From positions 5,720,001 to 5,784,000 of the forward strand of contig NC_133526.1 of NCBI RefSeq assembly GCF_048544455.1: DNA of 64,000 nt. The letters run 5' to 3'. Shown one piece after another: positions 23,201 to 34,314 of the stretch. The stretch's first letter is position 1. Every line of letters begins with the position of its first letter. The stretch comes from Silene latifolia (taxonomy: Eukaryota; Streptophyta; Magnoliopsida; Caryophyllales; Caryophyllaceae). The notes below the pieces were generated by a model. It saw only the letters and a list, made by a program, of their open reading frames with translations. It did no database searches and was not told where the DNA came from. The translations under genes and the position numbers were made by a program.

Positions 23201-23535
23201 ACGTCTTTAACACGTTTACCTTCAAGTATGAGTTCTCTAGTTTTACCATTGATGATTCTACATTCACTAGCAAGAAATTCAACAATATTACCTCGATCAC
23301 AAAGTTGTGAAATGCTCAAGAGATTGTGTTTCAAACCTTTGACAAGCAACACTTTGTCCACGCATAATGACTTTGACTTACCAACCTTTCCAATACCAAT
23401 GATTTCACCTTTCTTGTTGTCGCCAAAAGTCACCATGCCACCATCGTAGGCTTCTAGCGAGAGGAATTGGTTTTCATCTCCCGTCATGTGACGAGAGCAT
23501 CCACTGTCTAAGTACCAATTGCTGCTGCCCCTCAC
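20272..23535 (-). pseudogene. Copia pol region: protease, integrase, reverse transcriptase, RNase H (fossil)
   Basis: The domains read in Copia order on the minus strand. The protease/GAG-pre-integrase portion near 23535 has WYLDSGCSRHMTG. A zinc-binding HHCC segment contains LWHKRLGHVNAKT...CDDCVKGK. The integrase core has ELIHIDLCGPM. Reverse transcriptase (about 20595-21828) includes RNKARLVVQGFNQQEGIDYD, the catalytic YVDDIIFGAT and SRPDIQFSVCACARFQ. RNase H at 20272-20661 has FCDNTSAINISKNPIQHSRT and ends DILTKPLER. All families are recognisable, but the region is broken in several places and spread over several frames. Confidence 0.88.
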
Positions 23536-23820
23536 TAATGCCTATAAGAAATCAAACATTTAGTTTAGGAACCCAAACAAGTTTGGGCTCCTTCTTGACA
23601 ACGACCTTTTTGACTTCTTCTTTCTTTATCCACACTTGTTTAGCATTCTTAGTGTTTCTTTCTAAGTCACGGACTCTTTTGTCACAACCATTAAACTCAT
23701 GACTGACTTTGTTTTGCCACAATAGTTACAAATGATGTACTCAGAAGACCAAGATACTTTCTTCTTCTAAGTCGGTTTGACTTGATCCTGGTTTCGAGTG
23801 CAACAAAGATGTGTGCATCT

Positions 23821-24725
23821 TTATTTGCATTTGAAACCAAGTCCAAGATTCTTTGCAAATTTTTCGTACTCTTGTGATTGTTTCAAGAGAAACTCCAAAA
23901 CATTCTGACTTCCTTCCCATTTTAAGTAAAACATCTTAGCCTCATCTAGCTCTTTAGTTAATGTTTCAATTTTAGCAAGATGATTAAGATTCAATTTACC
24001 TAAATTGTCAAACGCTTGTTTTGCAAGTCTTGCTTCATCACTAAGTAACATCCCAATTTGTTCCAATTGTTTATTATCTCTTTGACATAATTTGAGGTCA
24101 GCTAGAAGAGTGTCACGTTCCTTAGTTAAAGAAGACACTAATTCCGTGAGAGTATCTATTTCTTTTCTTGAATCGGATGCCACAAGAGAAACCTCTCGTG
24201 GCATGAGTCCTTCACTTTTCTTTAACATCTCATTTTGAGCAAGAAGGTCATCATTTAGTTTTTGAGCTCGTTCTAAGGCACATTTGACATGACTCGACTC
24301 ATCATTTAACATTTCAAAGAATCTTAACAAGATCATCTTTTTCGTTGTGACAAGTAGCTAAGTCAATCAAAAGTTGGTCACGTTCTTGTGTTAGTGACGA
24401 CACATTTCCTTTAGAATCGGATGCAACAAAGGTCAGGATCTGTTGTAATCGTTTCATCAATTTTGTTGGCTAAAAACAAGTTTTGTTTTCGAAGTTTTTT
24501 TATTTCTTTTTCAAGACCCAACATGGAACTAGGTTGATCATTCTCATTTAGACTTTCTTTAAGGACTACATTTTCCTCAGCTATGTCCTCAATTTCGATT
24601 TGCATAGCTTCCAACTTATTAGTTTGGACACGACACTTATCTATGAATTGATCTAGGAGGAGACAAACTTTGTCTTTAGAGAAAGATCGAACCTTTTTCT
24701 TGAGCTTAATTACCTCATGGTCCAA
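23821..24725 (-). pseudogene. Coiled-coil portion between gag and pol (fossil SIRE-like element)
   Basis: Two frames (24411-24725 and 23821-24336) rich in Leu, Lys and Glu heptads, such as LVSSLTKERDTLLADLKLCQ and LEKEIKKLRKQNLFLANKID. SIRE-type gag proteins have a long coiled-coil C-terminal region, which fits. Degraded. Confidence 0.65.
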
Positions 24726-24909
24726 TCGTAGTCCAATCCACGGAGTGAGCCATAAGACACTTGATGTCTTCTTTCTTTGATGATTTGGAAGTATGTTTTG
24801 AGGAACTAGACGAGATGCTAAGTTTGGCGTCTAATTCATCCTCAAGGACATCGTCCTCTTCGTAATCGAGACATGCCCCAAATAGCGGTCATTACCTTGT
24901 TTTTGTAAT

Positions 24910-25830
24910 CACGTTTTGCAAAGTCACGTTTTCCTTAGATTTGATATCGTTCCACTTTGGGCATTCTTTGATTTGGTGACCTTTGTCACCACATTTAAAG
25001 CAACCAACAATGGAGTTAGATCTTCTCTTAGGAAAACGGCGTTTACTAGAGTTGTTGCTATACCTTTGAGAGTTTCAACCATTGATCATGCCAACAATGT
25101 TTTTAGTGAACATTGCAAACTCATCATCTTCATCCTCCTCATCACTTGAGAGAGCATTAAGAGCGAGTCCTTTCCCTTTAGAGCTTTCACTAGAACGCTT
25201 CATGAGAGTTAACTCATGAGCCATAAGTGAGCCCATAAGTTCATCAAGGGTGAGCAATGAAAGGTCCTTAGCTTCCTCAATAGCCGTAACCTTCGGTTGC
25301 CACTTTTCAGTTAGGCTACGAAGGATTTTACGGACTAAATCCTCAGATTGAAAACTCCTACCTAAACTCTTAAGGTCATTGACAATACTAGAAAAACGTG
25401 AAGACAAACTATTAATTGACTCATCTCGGTCCATATTGAACATCTCATATTGTTGCATGAGAAGATCAATACGATATTTTTTGACTTGTGACGTTCCCTC
25501 ATAAGCAAGGTTTAGGGTGTCCCAAATCTCTTTGGCCGAGGCACATCCAGATATACGATTAATCTCTTGGTCACCGATTCCATATTGAAGAATGGACATG
25601 GCCTTAGAGTTTTTCTCGATTTTCTTATAGTCGGCCTCAACATACTTATCCTCACTTTTCAAGGAGCTAGTGCCATCAGCATTAGTCACTTCGATTTTGA
25701 GGGGACCCTTTTGAATGATTAACCAACATTCATAGTCCGCACTTTTGACATAGTGCTCCATGCGATGTTTCCACCAGGCATAGTTTTCTCCCTTGAAAAT
25801 GGGATACTTAGTGTGTTTTGAATCGTCCAT
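24910..25830 (-). pseudogene. Copia gag with zinc knuckle (fossil SIRE-like element)
   Basis: Starts at an ATG (25830) with MDDSKHTKYPIFKGENYAWW, the UBN2/DUF4219-type gag N-terminus of plant Copia elements. The core has EIWDTLNLAYEGTSQVKK and ends with a Ser/Glu/Asp-rich tail around 25075. A CCHC knuckle (CFKCGDKGHQIKECPKW) is readable at about 24940-25010. Confidence 0.85.
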
Positions 25831-25877
25831 AACTATAGGATCAACTCTTTGGATTTAACCAATATCAAGAGCACAAG

Positions 25878-25889
25878 GCTCTGATACCA
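25878..25889 (-). other. Primer-binding site (tRNA-Met type)
   Basis: Minus strand TGGTATCAGAGC, the common plant Copia primer-binding site complementary to initiator tRNA-Met, two bases from the LTR edge at 25892. Confidence 0.9.
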
Positions 25890-25891
25890 AT

Positions 25892-27248
25892 TGAAGAGTT
25901 AAGAACGATTAACACCTAAGAGGAGGGAGGGGTGAATTAGGTGTACCTTTTTTAAAAATTTTATTCTTAACTTAGTTAATTAACTATTTTAAGCTAAGAA
26001 TAAAGAAGTACAAGACTTGAGAAACTTAATTGAAGGTAAGTTCACAAGAAGATACAGCAGTTCTATGTCACGGTATAGGTGACTGTGACACAGAACTTGA
26101 TTAGGTACATGCGAGAAATAGCAAAGTGGAAGAACGTAAAAGTAAATGAACAAACAAACGACATTTTAAAATTGGTTCAGCCTCTACTCCGAGGCTTACG
26201 TCCAACCGTTATTTTATTGCTTGTTTAGAAATTTACTCAAACTTACTAAACCCCTTACAATGAAAATAACTCGCCAACCTACTCCGGTTGCACTCAAACT
26301 TAAAGCTACTCCGCTTCAAGAGTTTATGGGTTCTATCTCAAGGTGTTACAGAATCTTGAATCTCAAGAGTTCACTTAAATGAACATGGAGATTACAATGA
26401 AGATCTAACACGAGAATCATGGAACAAACTCATCATGTCACAAGACAAATGAACCGATACTTGGAGGTTTTACAAACTTTTTTCGAAAACAATTTTGAAG
26501 ACTTAAAACCGTAAAAACGTTTTGCAAATGCTTGAAGAATAAAGCTTTTAATGCACAAATGATTTGCAAGGTTTTTACAATAAATGCTTTGGAAGTCTTG
26601 AGAAATAAATGTGACTAAGACACTCTATTTATAGTGGATTTAGTCTTAGGTAAGTACACATTGAAGAATTAAATCCAATATATAAATAATAGCTTTGAGT
26701 GATGGTAAGTGTTAGACTTATAGGCTTGAAAGAAATCGTAAAACTTAAGCTTCTACACTCAACATGTGACAATTTATCAAATGGCAAAAGCCTTTCTTAC
26801 TTTAGAAGTTTGACAAGTCTTTTTGCCATTTTGGTAAAAGGTGTTTGCACAAATCTGAGGCTTAGTCAAGTGGGCTTGACTCCAAAATTTCAGATTGTTT
26901 TCAAGTTTCTGAAAATTCAAATGTTTAAGGTTTAAAGTTTGCAAAGTTTTGACACTTAAAAACATTTGGACGAAAACTCCTCCGTATGATAGTACCAGAA
27001 ACCACGGTACAGTGTACCGTTGCATGGTTTTGCCATTACTTGACTTAAATGAGAATGTTACACTTACTCTTACATATATCGACTAGGGCTTTGGAAAGTA
27101 TCATTGTCTTGACTTCCTTGAATGACTTGATCATCTTGAATCATTGTTGAAAGTCCATTTGATTGCTTCATTCACTAAGTAGTTCAACTAAGAGTAAACA
27201 ATCAAATAACAAGGGGACTTGGCATCATCAATCTAATGTGTTCTAACA
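25892..27248 (-). repeat. 5' LTR of the SIRE-like element
   Basis: 1357 bp, with the same termini as the LTR at 16084-17449. Its outer edge abuts the CRR6 coding sequence. Read from CRR6, the LTR supplies the codons V, R, T, H and then a TAG stop. Confidence 0.93.
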
Positions 27249-30200
27249 GGTTGGTTATCAATCAAGTTGAATAAATCATCCCCAATTCCGAATCCAAGCA
27301 TCCGAGCCATGTCACTCGTCTTTGATCTAGCTTTCGGTTGGGGTACTCCATGTTGCAACAACCAAGAATATACGATAAATACTTTGTTCATTATGAACAA
27401 TTCCAGTGCCTCCGGGTTGAATACCACTCCCATTCTCATACTCATCTGTCAAATATGTTGACGGATTAAAATAGACTCGACATCCCCTATCTACTAAAAG
27501 AATAGGTAATCTCACAATTTTTCCCTTCAAAAAATATTTTCTTAAATAAGGAAATTAATTACAATTAATTGCATTTACTAAATAAGGAAACTAATAATTA
27601 CTCCCTCCTATTATTTTCATTAAAGTTTATACTATAATCTCTTAATTAAAATATAAATTAAGCTTATATAAAACTCTAAATCGTTAACTCTTTTATAGAT
27701 GCTATTATTTGAGAATGAAAAATCCATACTACGAATAAAATAAAACTATAAATGGTTAATATTAATTTCTTGAAAAAAAAAATTAAGAGAATTTAAAATT
27801 AAAATCATTAGCTTTATGGTATAAAAATAATATTTTATTTAAAATACGTTTCGACACAATTACTCAATTTTCTTGTAACAAAAAAAAAACAATTACCCAA
27901 TTTTCTTAAGTAATTGCCAGCTATAATTTTTTTTTTCTCAAAGCAAAATACAAAAACGAGAAATATGAACAATTAATAAAAGTAATTTATTAAAAATAAA
28001 AATTCTATATATACCGTGCATTTATTGCACCTGGTCTCTATTACGAGTACAACAATGCAGTTACAGCAGCCAAGTTAAAAGTACCTGGTGAGGAACTAGC
28101 ATGGCCGCATAACGAGCAAGTTCACCAGCACGCCAGTCTAACAAAACCGGAAGCCAGGGATAAGTGGCATCAAGCCTTACAAACCAAAGTCTTACATCTG
28201 GGAATTCTGACAATTCTCGGTTATCGTAAGGATCATCTCTTGTGTAGTTTATTGTAAACCCAATCGTGCGCTCTAGGAACGCCTTTGGTTCAGCTGTACA
28301 AACATTAACTCAAATCAGAATAACGCTTTATTTACAAGTACTCAAGTAGCCTTTGGTTAATAACAGTAATTAATTTAATTTACCCGCGGAAGGAGAAGAA
28401 ATGGATGTGACAGATTGAAAGGGATACAGGTCAAGACGGCGAATGGTATCAGTGTCGATGACAACTTCAAATCTTCCTTCTTTAGGGGGTAATGGCACTC
28501 CCGTCTCGTTTGCTTCAAGTTCAAAACTAATCAGCCAGCCATAAATAATTCAGATTTAATGTAAAAATTCCATATAAATTACTAGGAAGCATGAGATTAG
28601 AAAGTCTCTAGGGGGTCCATGACAGAATACTTATAAGTAAGCGTGAGGTGGAGACGTGTCTCCATCTCGTAAAGGGTTGTGGTTGGGTGGGAGGGCTTTA
28701 AGATGGGTTGGGTTTGGAGCCGAAGATGGAAGTCGGGCATGAGAGAGTGAGGGAGTGGGTGGAGGACTTGTGGAGGGAGATGGGGGCAGAGGAGCGAGGG
28801 AAGCTTATGATGGGGTGTGGGGCGATATGGGAAGCTAGGAACAGCTGGGTGTTTGAGGAACGAAGGATGAATGCTGGTAACACGAGGGGGAGAGTGGAGG
28901 AGCTGTTAATGGAGGTGGAGACATGGGTCCTAAGTAGAAGCAGAGGGAATGTGGGTGATGGCAGGGGAGGGTGTAATAAGGAGGGAGTGCGCGGCAGTAA
29001 TGGGAGAAGGGAGCAGGGTGACAGGAGGATTGAGGAAGGATGGGTGCGTATCATGTGTGACGCGGGTGTGAAAGAGGGATGGGGTATTGGGTTAGGAGTG
29101 GTGTGTTGGGATCACAAGGAGGTAGTGCAGTGGGCTCTGATGGAGAGGAGACGAGGTATGGCGGAGGTAGGAGAGGTCGAGGCCTTAGCAATTTTGGAGG
29201 GAGTTAAGGAGGCAGCTAGGAGAGGGGCAAGAAGAATTGTGCTGGAGAGTGACTGCAAATCCGTCATTGACATTTTGAAGGACGGACTGAAGGGACGAAG
29301 TTTTCTATTTTTGCTCATTGAAGACATACGACAAGTGTGTGGCGGTTTTGATTGTGTTATTTGGCGTTTATGTAAACCGTAAGGATACTCGAGTAGCTCA
29401 TGATTTAGCTCATTTCTCTAATTCTGTAATAGGTAGGAAAGTGTGGGAAAGTTGCCTTCCGTGTATTTCCGAATTTTCAAGTATGCAAATTTAAATCCCT
29501 CGTTGGGGCTTTCAAAAAAAAAAGTCGCTAGGGGGTCCATGACAAAATATTTATAAGTAAGCTATGTTGCTTATACTCGTTGAGAAAGGGGTGTTCATTG
29601 TTAACCGAACCAGAAAAACCGAAATAATTTGTCGGTACAGTGGAATGAACCGGTTCATTTATCCAAGAACCGGTTCGGTTACGATTCACTGAATCAAACC
29701 AATAAGGTGGAACTCTTTAGAAAACTGCCTAACTTAAAACAAATAAAAACGAGATCGGATTAACTGTCCTATTTTTGTGTCTATCCTATGGCCCACTATC
29801 TTTTATCTTCTAACAATGGTCAATACTTATATGTCGAATGAAGAGGTAATAGGACACAAGATGAGATATGAAAATGAGAATTGTAGACAATAAAAACGTA
29901 ATTCACGTAATTTACAACCCTCACCTTATCTATTTCTCAATCTCTCATTTTGTCCTCGCCTTATCTCTCTATCTCTTTTCTTATCCTCTCAAACCCTTTC
30001 ACCTCACCCTCACCGTCGCCGTTCCAACCGTCAGCCGCCGTCGATGGACCTTTGAACATTTGATGGTCGTACATTTTTGTTTTTTTTTTCTCTGTTTAAT
30101 TGCAATAATATTACTATATTAGGATGTTATCAGTTATTGAATTAAATCATTTATATAATCTGTTTTTTTTATGGTGATTTATTTTTTATGAATTATTCAC

Positions 30201-30789
30201 ATTAGACGGATGTACTAAAATTAGAATAACCGGAGCAACATAGCTTACGAGTAAATTCATGATTAGGATGGGACCGGGTAAGTCAAGTAATTCAGGTTTT
30301 GAGTTAATGAAATACTCCCTCTGTCCCGTTTATTTGTTGTCCTTTGGTTTTGGCACAAAGACCAAGGAAAAGGGAGACGGCCAATTATCAAATGACAAGT
30401 AGAATAAATTGAGTGTAAATGATCAAATTACATGTCAAATCAATTCTTAAAATAGAAAGAATACCAAATGACTGAGACACTCTCAAATGAAAAAGGACAA
30501 CAAATGACCGGGACAGAGGGAGTAACAATTTGAATGGAATGAGTAATACAAAGAGACATAAGTACTAACCTTGGTCATCAAAATTATCATCATCTAAGAG
30601 AGAGAAGTCATAGCTGCCTTGTGGATTGAATGACACTGAAGTCGGAACAAGGCGTTGTCGTTGCGGCCTCGTTTCGATATTCGTAACGATTTGTAAGTTT
30701 GGGTTGGACCATCCGATACTAATTGGCGGAATCGGTTTACGATAAGATGGATGAATGAGCGGGGTTATGCATTTAATTTCCCCCGCCAT
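27233..30789 (-). CDS. CRR6: Chlororespiratory reduction 6 homologue, four exons, C-terminus altered by LTR insertion
   Basis: Exons (minus): 1, 30789 to about 30570; 2, about 28512 or 28526 to 28384; 3, 28293-28085; 4, 27445-27233. The product is about 256-262 residues. Exon 1 starts MAGEIKCITPLIHPSYRKP and looks like a chloroplast transit region. Exon 2 has DTIRRLDLYPFQSVTSISSP, exon 3 DVRLWFVRLDATYPWLPVLL then DWRAGELARYAAMLVPHQ, and exon 4 MSMRMGVVFNPEALELFIMN ... DMARMLGFGIGDDLFNLID. These match, from memory, the CRR6 family (former DUF1817), a stromal factor for assembly of NDH subcomplex A, conserved in cyanobacteria. Exon 2-4 borders have good GT/AG sites in phase. The exon 1-2 junction has two workable options (AAG|GTTAGT with AAG|CAAACG, or TTA|GTACTT with TTAG|TTTTG). 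The SIRE-like element cut exon 4: the last 13 residues are replaced by VRTH and a stop in the LTR. The conserved domain remains whole, so function may survive. Confidence 0.82.
27531..28084. other. CRR6 intron 3, AT-rich
   Basis: The CRR6 intron 3 (27446-28084) is AT-rich. CTCCCTCCTATTATTTTCAT at about 27601 resembles the left end of a Stowaway-type MITE, without a clear partner. Confidence 0.6.
28602..29562 (+). mobile_element. 5'-truncated LINE with RNase H domain in CRR6 intron 1
   Basis: The insert at about 28643-29521 is GC-richer than its surroundings and ends in an A-tail (29512-29523). A ~41-bp target duplication (28602-28642 and 29522-29562, three or four differences) flanks it. The frame 28708-29382 (224 residues) ends in an RNase H-like domain (RVT_3 type): MCDAGVKEGWGIGLGVV carries the first Asp, EVEALAILEG the Glu, and ESDCKSVIDIL the next Asp. 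The domain continues in another frame after about 29380 (AHDLAHFSN...), so one frameshift is present. The element lies antisense to CRR6. Plant L1-type LINEs often end in such an RNase H. Confidence 0.85.
29590..29880. repeat. Degraded MITE-like pieces in CRR6 intron 1
   Basis: 29590-29700 carries AGGGGTGTTCATTG and repeated AACCGGTTC/GAACCGG motifs, resembling a hAT-like MITE end. 29773-29860 (TGTCCTATTTTTGTGTCTAT ... AATAGGACACAAGATG) is an old copy of the TGTCCCA family seen at 44719 and 48480. Confidence 0.4.
30313..30524. mobile_element. Stowaway-type MITE in CRR6 intron 1
   Basis: Element 30315-30522 (208 bp). Termini CTCCCTCTGTCCCG and CGGGACAGAGGGAG are perfect inverted repeats flanked by TA on both sides, the Tc1/mariner-type target duplication. 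Internal TTGTTGTCCTTTGGTTTT and AAAAAGGACAACAAATGACC extend the inverted repeat. Non-coding. Confidence 0.92.
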
Positions 30790-31924
30790 CTCTGTTTTCT
30801 ATAACTGTTTGGTTATTCCTTTTCCTGTTATCCTTCCTTCTATAAACCAGTGGCTGATTTCAGTTTAGGTGGACAAGGGCTGGCCTGGTCCCCCTAAATA
30901 TATGGAAAAGTTCACAAAAGTACAAATTAACTAGTTTTATGCACGCGTCGTAATAGTAGGCGCTATGAGCATGATTAAGTGTTCAATACCGTGACAATAT
31001 AAATAATCCATATTTGAATCTTCGAATATTTGATAAATATTAAATTTGAATATTAGATAATATACAACCGTATTTTAGTAGAATTATATTAAAGGGATTT
31101 GACATGTTAGACTCGTTGAATGTATGTAAATTGCACATTTTTATGTAAATTGTGACATTTTAACTTATATTTTAGCATAAGTAATTAAAATAAGAATAAG
31201 AATTGTCTTGAGCAGAGAGTAATTAAATAGAATAAGAAAACATGGGGGACCCACATGTAAAAACTCAGCAGCCAATCAGAAAACAAGAAAAAATCAGCTT
31301 TTATACTATGTAGATAGATTGTATAATATTAAAATCCGTCAGAGACCGTCGAGTATTATTTGATTTGTATAGGATTTGTTTTAATAATATACTTGTATCA
31401 AGTTTGATAAATACTAAGTACTTCTCACACAAAATGAGAAAAAAAAACAAGGCACACATGATATGATACAATTTGATGGGCAGTGTACAAAGGTACACTA
31501 GCCTTGCCCGACTTAAGTCCATTCTCAACGCCCTTAACTTTTTAGCTGCTAACTAGGTTTAAACCCGTATAAAAAATGCACGGATTGTAACAACGGGTGT
31601 TATTATTAAATATAGGAGTATATAAATAAGATTCAATATCATGACGTTATAAATAGTCGGAGTAAAGTATCTAATTGAGGATCAATATGAACACACACGG
31701 GGATGATACTCGCTTTGTTTCTCGCCTCGTTGAGCTAATATATAAGATATGAATATTAGGTAATATACACTCATTTTGTTTTAGTCACTTTCAATTTTTT
31801 ATTTGGAAACTCAATTCCAATTAGAATCCTAAAATCAGTGACTTTCCTAAACCCAAAATACTTCCTGCTGTATATATAATTGAGATTGAGATTGAGATTG
31901 AGATTCAGGGAGTGTCTAAAGACG
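30790..31924. other. Intergenic: CRR6 5' flank to F-box gene 4 promoter
   Basis: The divergent spacer between CRR6 and F-box gene 4. No gene seen. 31552-31600 has CTAGGTTTAAACCCGTATAAA and GCACGG, resembling a degraded Helitron 3' hairpin end. A (GAGATT)n run lies at 31883-31910 just before the F-box gene start. Confidence 0.5.
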
Positions 31925-33088
31925 ATGTCGAAACGTGCTCGTGGAATTGTAGCACATCGAATACCATTAGATTTGGTGGTTGATATACTGGTTTGCTTAC
32001 CGGCTAAATCTGTCTTACAGTTCAAGTGTGTATGTAAAGAGTGGTACAATCTTATCAACAGCCCCCTTTTACATAAACTCCATCTTAACAAATCCCTCGA
32101 ACCCAACTCGCAACACAACAACTGTATCCTATACTGGACTACAAGTATCCTTTGTGTCGTCGATAATCTTTATGATCATCCTATCAAAGTGACCGAATTG
32201 AATTGGCCTATTACCATTGAAGACGACGACTGTATTCGTCAAGTAGATTCTTGCAATGGCTTGATTTGCTTTGATGTTTCCACCCTGCCCTATTATAAGA
32301 TTAGGAGTTTCCTTTTATGCAACCTTACAACGCGTACTTTCAAATCAATCTTTCCTCCCTCGGAGAAAATATGGAGCCAACGGGGGGCCGATAGTGTATT
32401 ATATAGTTTTGGTTATGATAGTGAACACGACGACTATAAGATCGTAGTGACTAGATCTTTGTGGACGGAAGATAACCGAGACAGCCGTATATTTATATAC
32501 AGCTTGAAGACTAACTTATGGACCTCTTCTTATTCCCCCCTTACTCGAATTTCAACCGAGGGACGTTTGTCAAACATATGCCAAGCAATATTCGGACACA
32601 ATATGCTACACTATCTTGTTGAAACGATAAAAGGCTTCATCGAAGACTATAGAATTGCTCGTTTTGATGTCGCTGATGAGAAATGGACAGACGATCTAAG
32701 TTTACCAAATCAAGTGAAGAGTATTGTACGGCTTGGAAACTTAGATGGACGTTTATACGTACATGCTCTTAACAATTATTACTCGTCAACAATTATTTGG
32801 ATGATGGAAGAAGATGGTTCATGGAAGAAGATGTTTCAACTTCCTAAAGAATTACACTCGCAGCATCTAATTGCTTGTTCCAAGGACGGACGACGACAAC
32901 ATTTATTGCTTCAAGATTATGATGGTCCTGGGGATGTTCTCAAATGGTATGATCAACAAAATAACAAAAGGATACCCTTAAACCTAAAGCCACCGCCTAA
33001 AGATAGATATGCAGTTATGCTCTGTATTGCAAGCCTAATTCGGATTCCAAGATGCTCCTTAACAAAGTTGCAGGAAATGAACAAGTAA
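31925..33088 (+). CDS. F-box protein with F-box-associated domain (F-box gene 4)
   Basis: A single exon of 387 residues from ATG 31925 (MSKRARGIVAHRIPLDLVVD). An upstream extension to 31880 opens at TTG and only encodes the LR repeat from a (GAGATT)n tract, so I reject it. The F-box is at about residues 12-51 (IPLDLVVDILVCLPAKSVLQ, FKCVCKEWYNLIN). The associated domain has DSCNGLICF, CNLTTRTFKSIFPPSEKIW, SFGYDSEHDDYKIV, RIARFDVADEKWTDDLSLP and IIWMMEEDGSWKKMFQLP. The usual GSCNGLVC is DSCNGLIC and YGFGYD is YSFGYD, so it is a somewhat diverged copy. A Stowaway relative lies just downstream. Its 3' end and flank recur inverted at 45000-45340. Confidence 0.9.
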   Translation: MSKRARGIVAHRIPLDLVVDILVCLPAKSVLQFKCVCKEWYNLINSPLLHKLHLNKSLEPNSQHNNCILYWTTSILCVVDNLYDHPIKVTELNWPITIEDDDCIRQVDSCNGLICFDVSTLPYYKIRSFLLCNLTTRTFKSIFPPSEKIWSQRGADSVLYSFGYDSEHDDYKIVVTRSLWTEDNRDSRIFIYSLKTNLWTSSYSPLTRISTEGRLSNICQAIFGHNMLHYLVETIKGFIEDYRIARFDVADEKWTDDLSLPNQVKSIVRLGNLDGRLYVHALNNYYSSTIIWMMEEDGSWKKMFQLPKELHSQHLIACSKDGRRQHLLLQDYDGPGDVLKWYDQQNNKRIPLNLKPPPKDRYAVMLCIASLIRIPRCSLTKLQEMNK

Positions 33089-33208
33089 GGAGTTCATCAG
33101 TGTTTTCGTTTACTTTGTACTCTTTCTGTCTCGATTATTTTTTTACCTTTTATATTCATTGTGAGAGGCATTTTAGTAAAACGTGAACAAGCAAGTGATT
33201 GAGACGCA

Positions 33209-33410
33209 AGGAGTCCTGGTTAATTGTTGTCCTTTGGTTTTGACACAAAGACCAAGGAGGAGGAGGAGGGGCCAATGATTAAAAGACAAGTGGAACAAAT
33301 TGATTGAGAATAATCAAATTGTTCATCAAGTTCATTCTTAAAATAGAAAGAACAACAATTAACCGAGACACCCAAAAAGGAAAAGGACAACAAATGACCG
33401 GACAAAGGAG
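33209..33410. mobile_element. Diverged Stowaway-type MITE
   Basis: Related to the MITE at 30315-30522: TTGTTGTCCTTTGGTTTTGA at the left and GAAAAGGACAACAAATGACC at the right, ending GGACAAAGGAGTA. The outer termini have decayed. Lies about 120 bp after F-box gene 4. Confidence 0.7.
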
Positions 33411-34314
33411 TATTTTTAGCTATAAATGCGACAAATTTCGACTCAGTATTAGGCTTCGATCAGTAAAATAATGACCCGAGCAGTCGGCGGATTTTGATGT
33501 CGCACAGGATATCAAAAGACTACTTGACTGTATTAGAAATCTCGTTCAATTACCTGATAATACTATAATAAAACTGTTTGCTTCAAAAATTCCAAGGTTT
33601 TGAGAGCTGTTGGACTTCCAACCTTTTCAATTTCTAAAAAAATAAAATCAAATGCTAAATTCTCGTACGATCCTAGGCCCACTCGGTCGTTGATGATGTC
33701 GATAACTCCATCTGGGTTGGGCCATCTTTCAGTCCGATCCAAATGTGTCCGAGGCGTATCATAACAATAAGGGAATCCTTCACTCTGTGATCGTGTTTAG
33801 GAGAACCCTAACTTAGAACTGGCAAGTCTGACCTGATCCGATTTAACCTATAAGAGTTTTGCAACCTGAAATCGATCCGACCAAACCCGATGACAACCCG
33901 ATAATCAATGAATCGAAACCGACCCAGACTCGACCTGATATTGACCACATTAAATTGATGACTCGACAATTATTAAGCTTAATATTGATCAAAATAATAG
34001 TGATTTATAGTTTGACTTAATAATGATTAATGAAGTTACTAAACCAAATAATGGTTAAAAACTAAATTTAATTGTCAAAAAGTGACATAATACGATGAAG
34101 TAACCGGGCTCGATAATGACCCGATCCAAACCTGATACATCGCTTGACCCGAAATAACATGACCCGATAATGGCCCGAACCCGACCCGAACTCGACCCAG
34201 CTGATCCGATTGCCACCCCGGCCTAACTCATCGTACACTGGATTACAGGTTTTTACAGCATTATTTGGAAAGTGTTATATAAATATCAAGATATTTGGAA
34301 ACGCAATCGAAATT

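Larger units (their letters stand above)
16084..27248 (-). mobile_element. Full-length SIRE/Maximus-like Copia LTR retrotransposon
   Basis: An 11,165-bp fossil Copia element on the minus strand. It has two LTRs (16084-17449 and 25892-27248), a tRNA-Met-type primer-binding site beside the right LTR, a polypurine tract beside the left LTR, and a 5-bp target duplication GGTTG (16079-16083 and 27249-27253). Inside are gag, protease-integrase-reverse transcriptase-RNase H in the Copia order, and an extra reading region after pol, as in the SIRE/Maximus lineage. The LTRs differ by only a few tens of positions and small indels over 1.36 kb, so the insertion looks recent (order of a million years, inferred). 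The coding region is broken in roughly ten places. It is inserted in the last exon of CRR6. Confidence 0.93.

Noticed and set aside
27327-27530. 67-residue minus-strand frame overlapping CRR6 exon 4
   Set aside because: A different frame; the CRR6 frame with the conserved FNPEALELF stretch and a good acceptor explains the region.
28698-29054. Minus-strand Pro/Ser/Leu-rich frame
   Set aside because: Antisense shadow of the LINE reading with its RNase H domain.
29868-30122. 84-residue plus-strand frame in CRR6 intron 1
   Set aside because: Low-complexity hydrophobic reading in AT-rich, pyrimidine-rich DNA with no recognisable domain.
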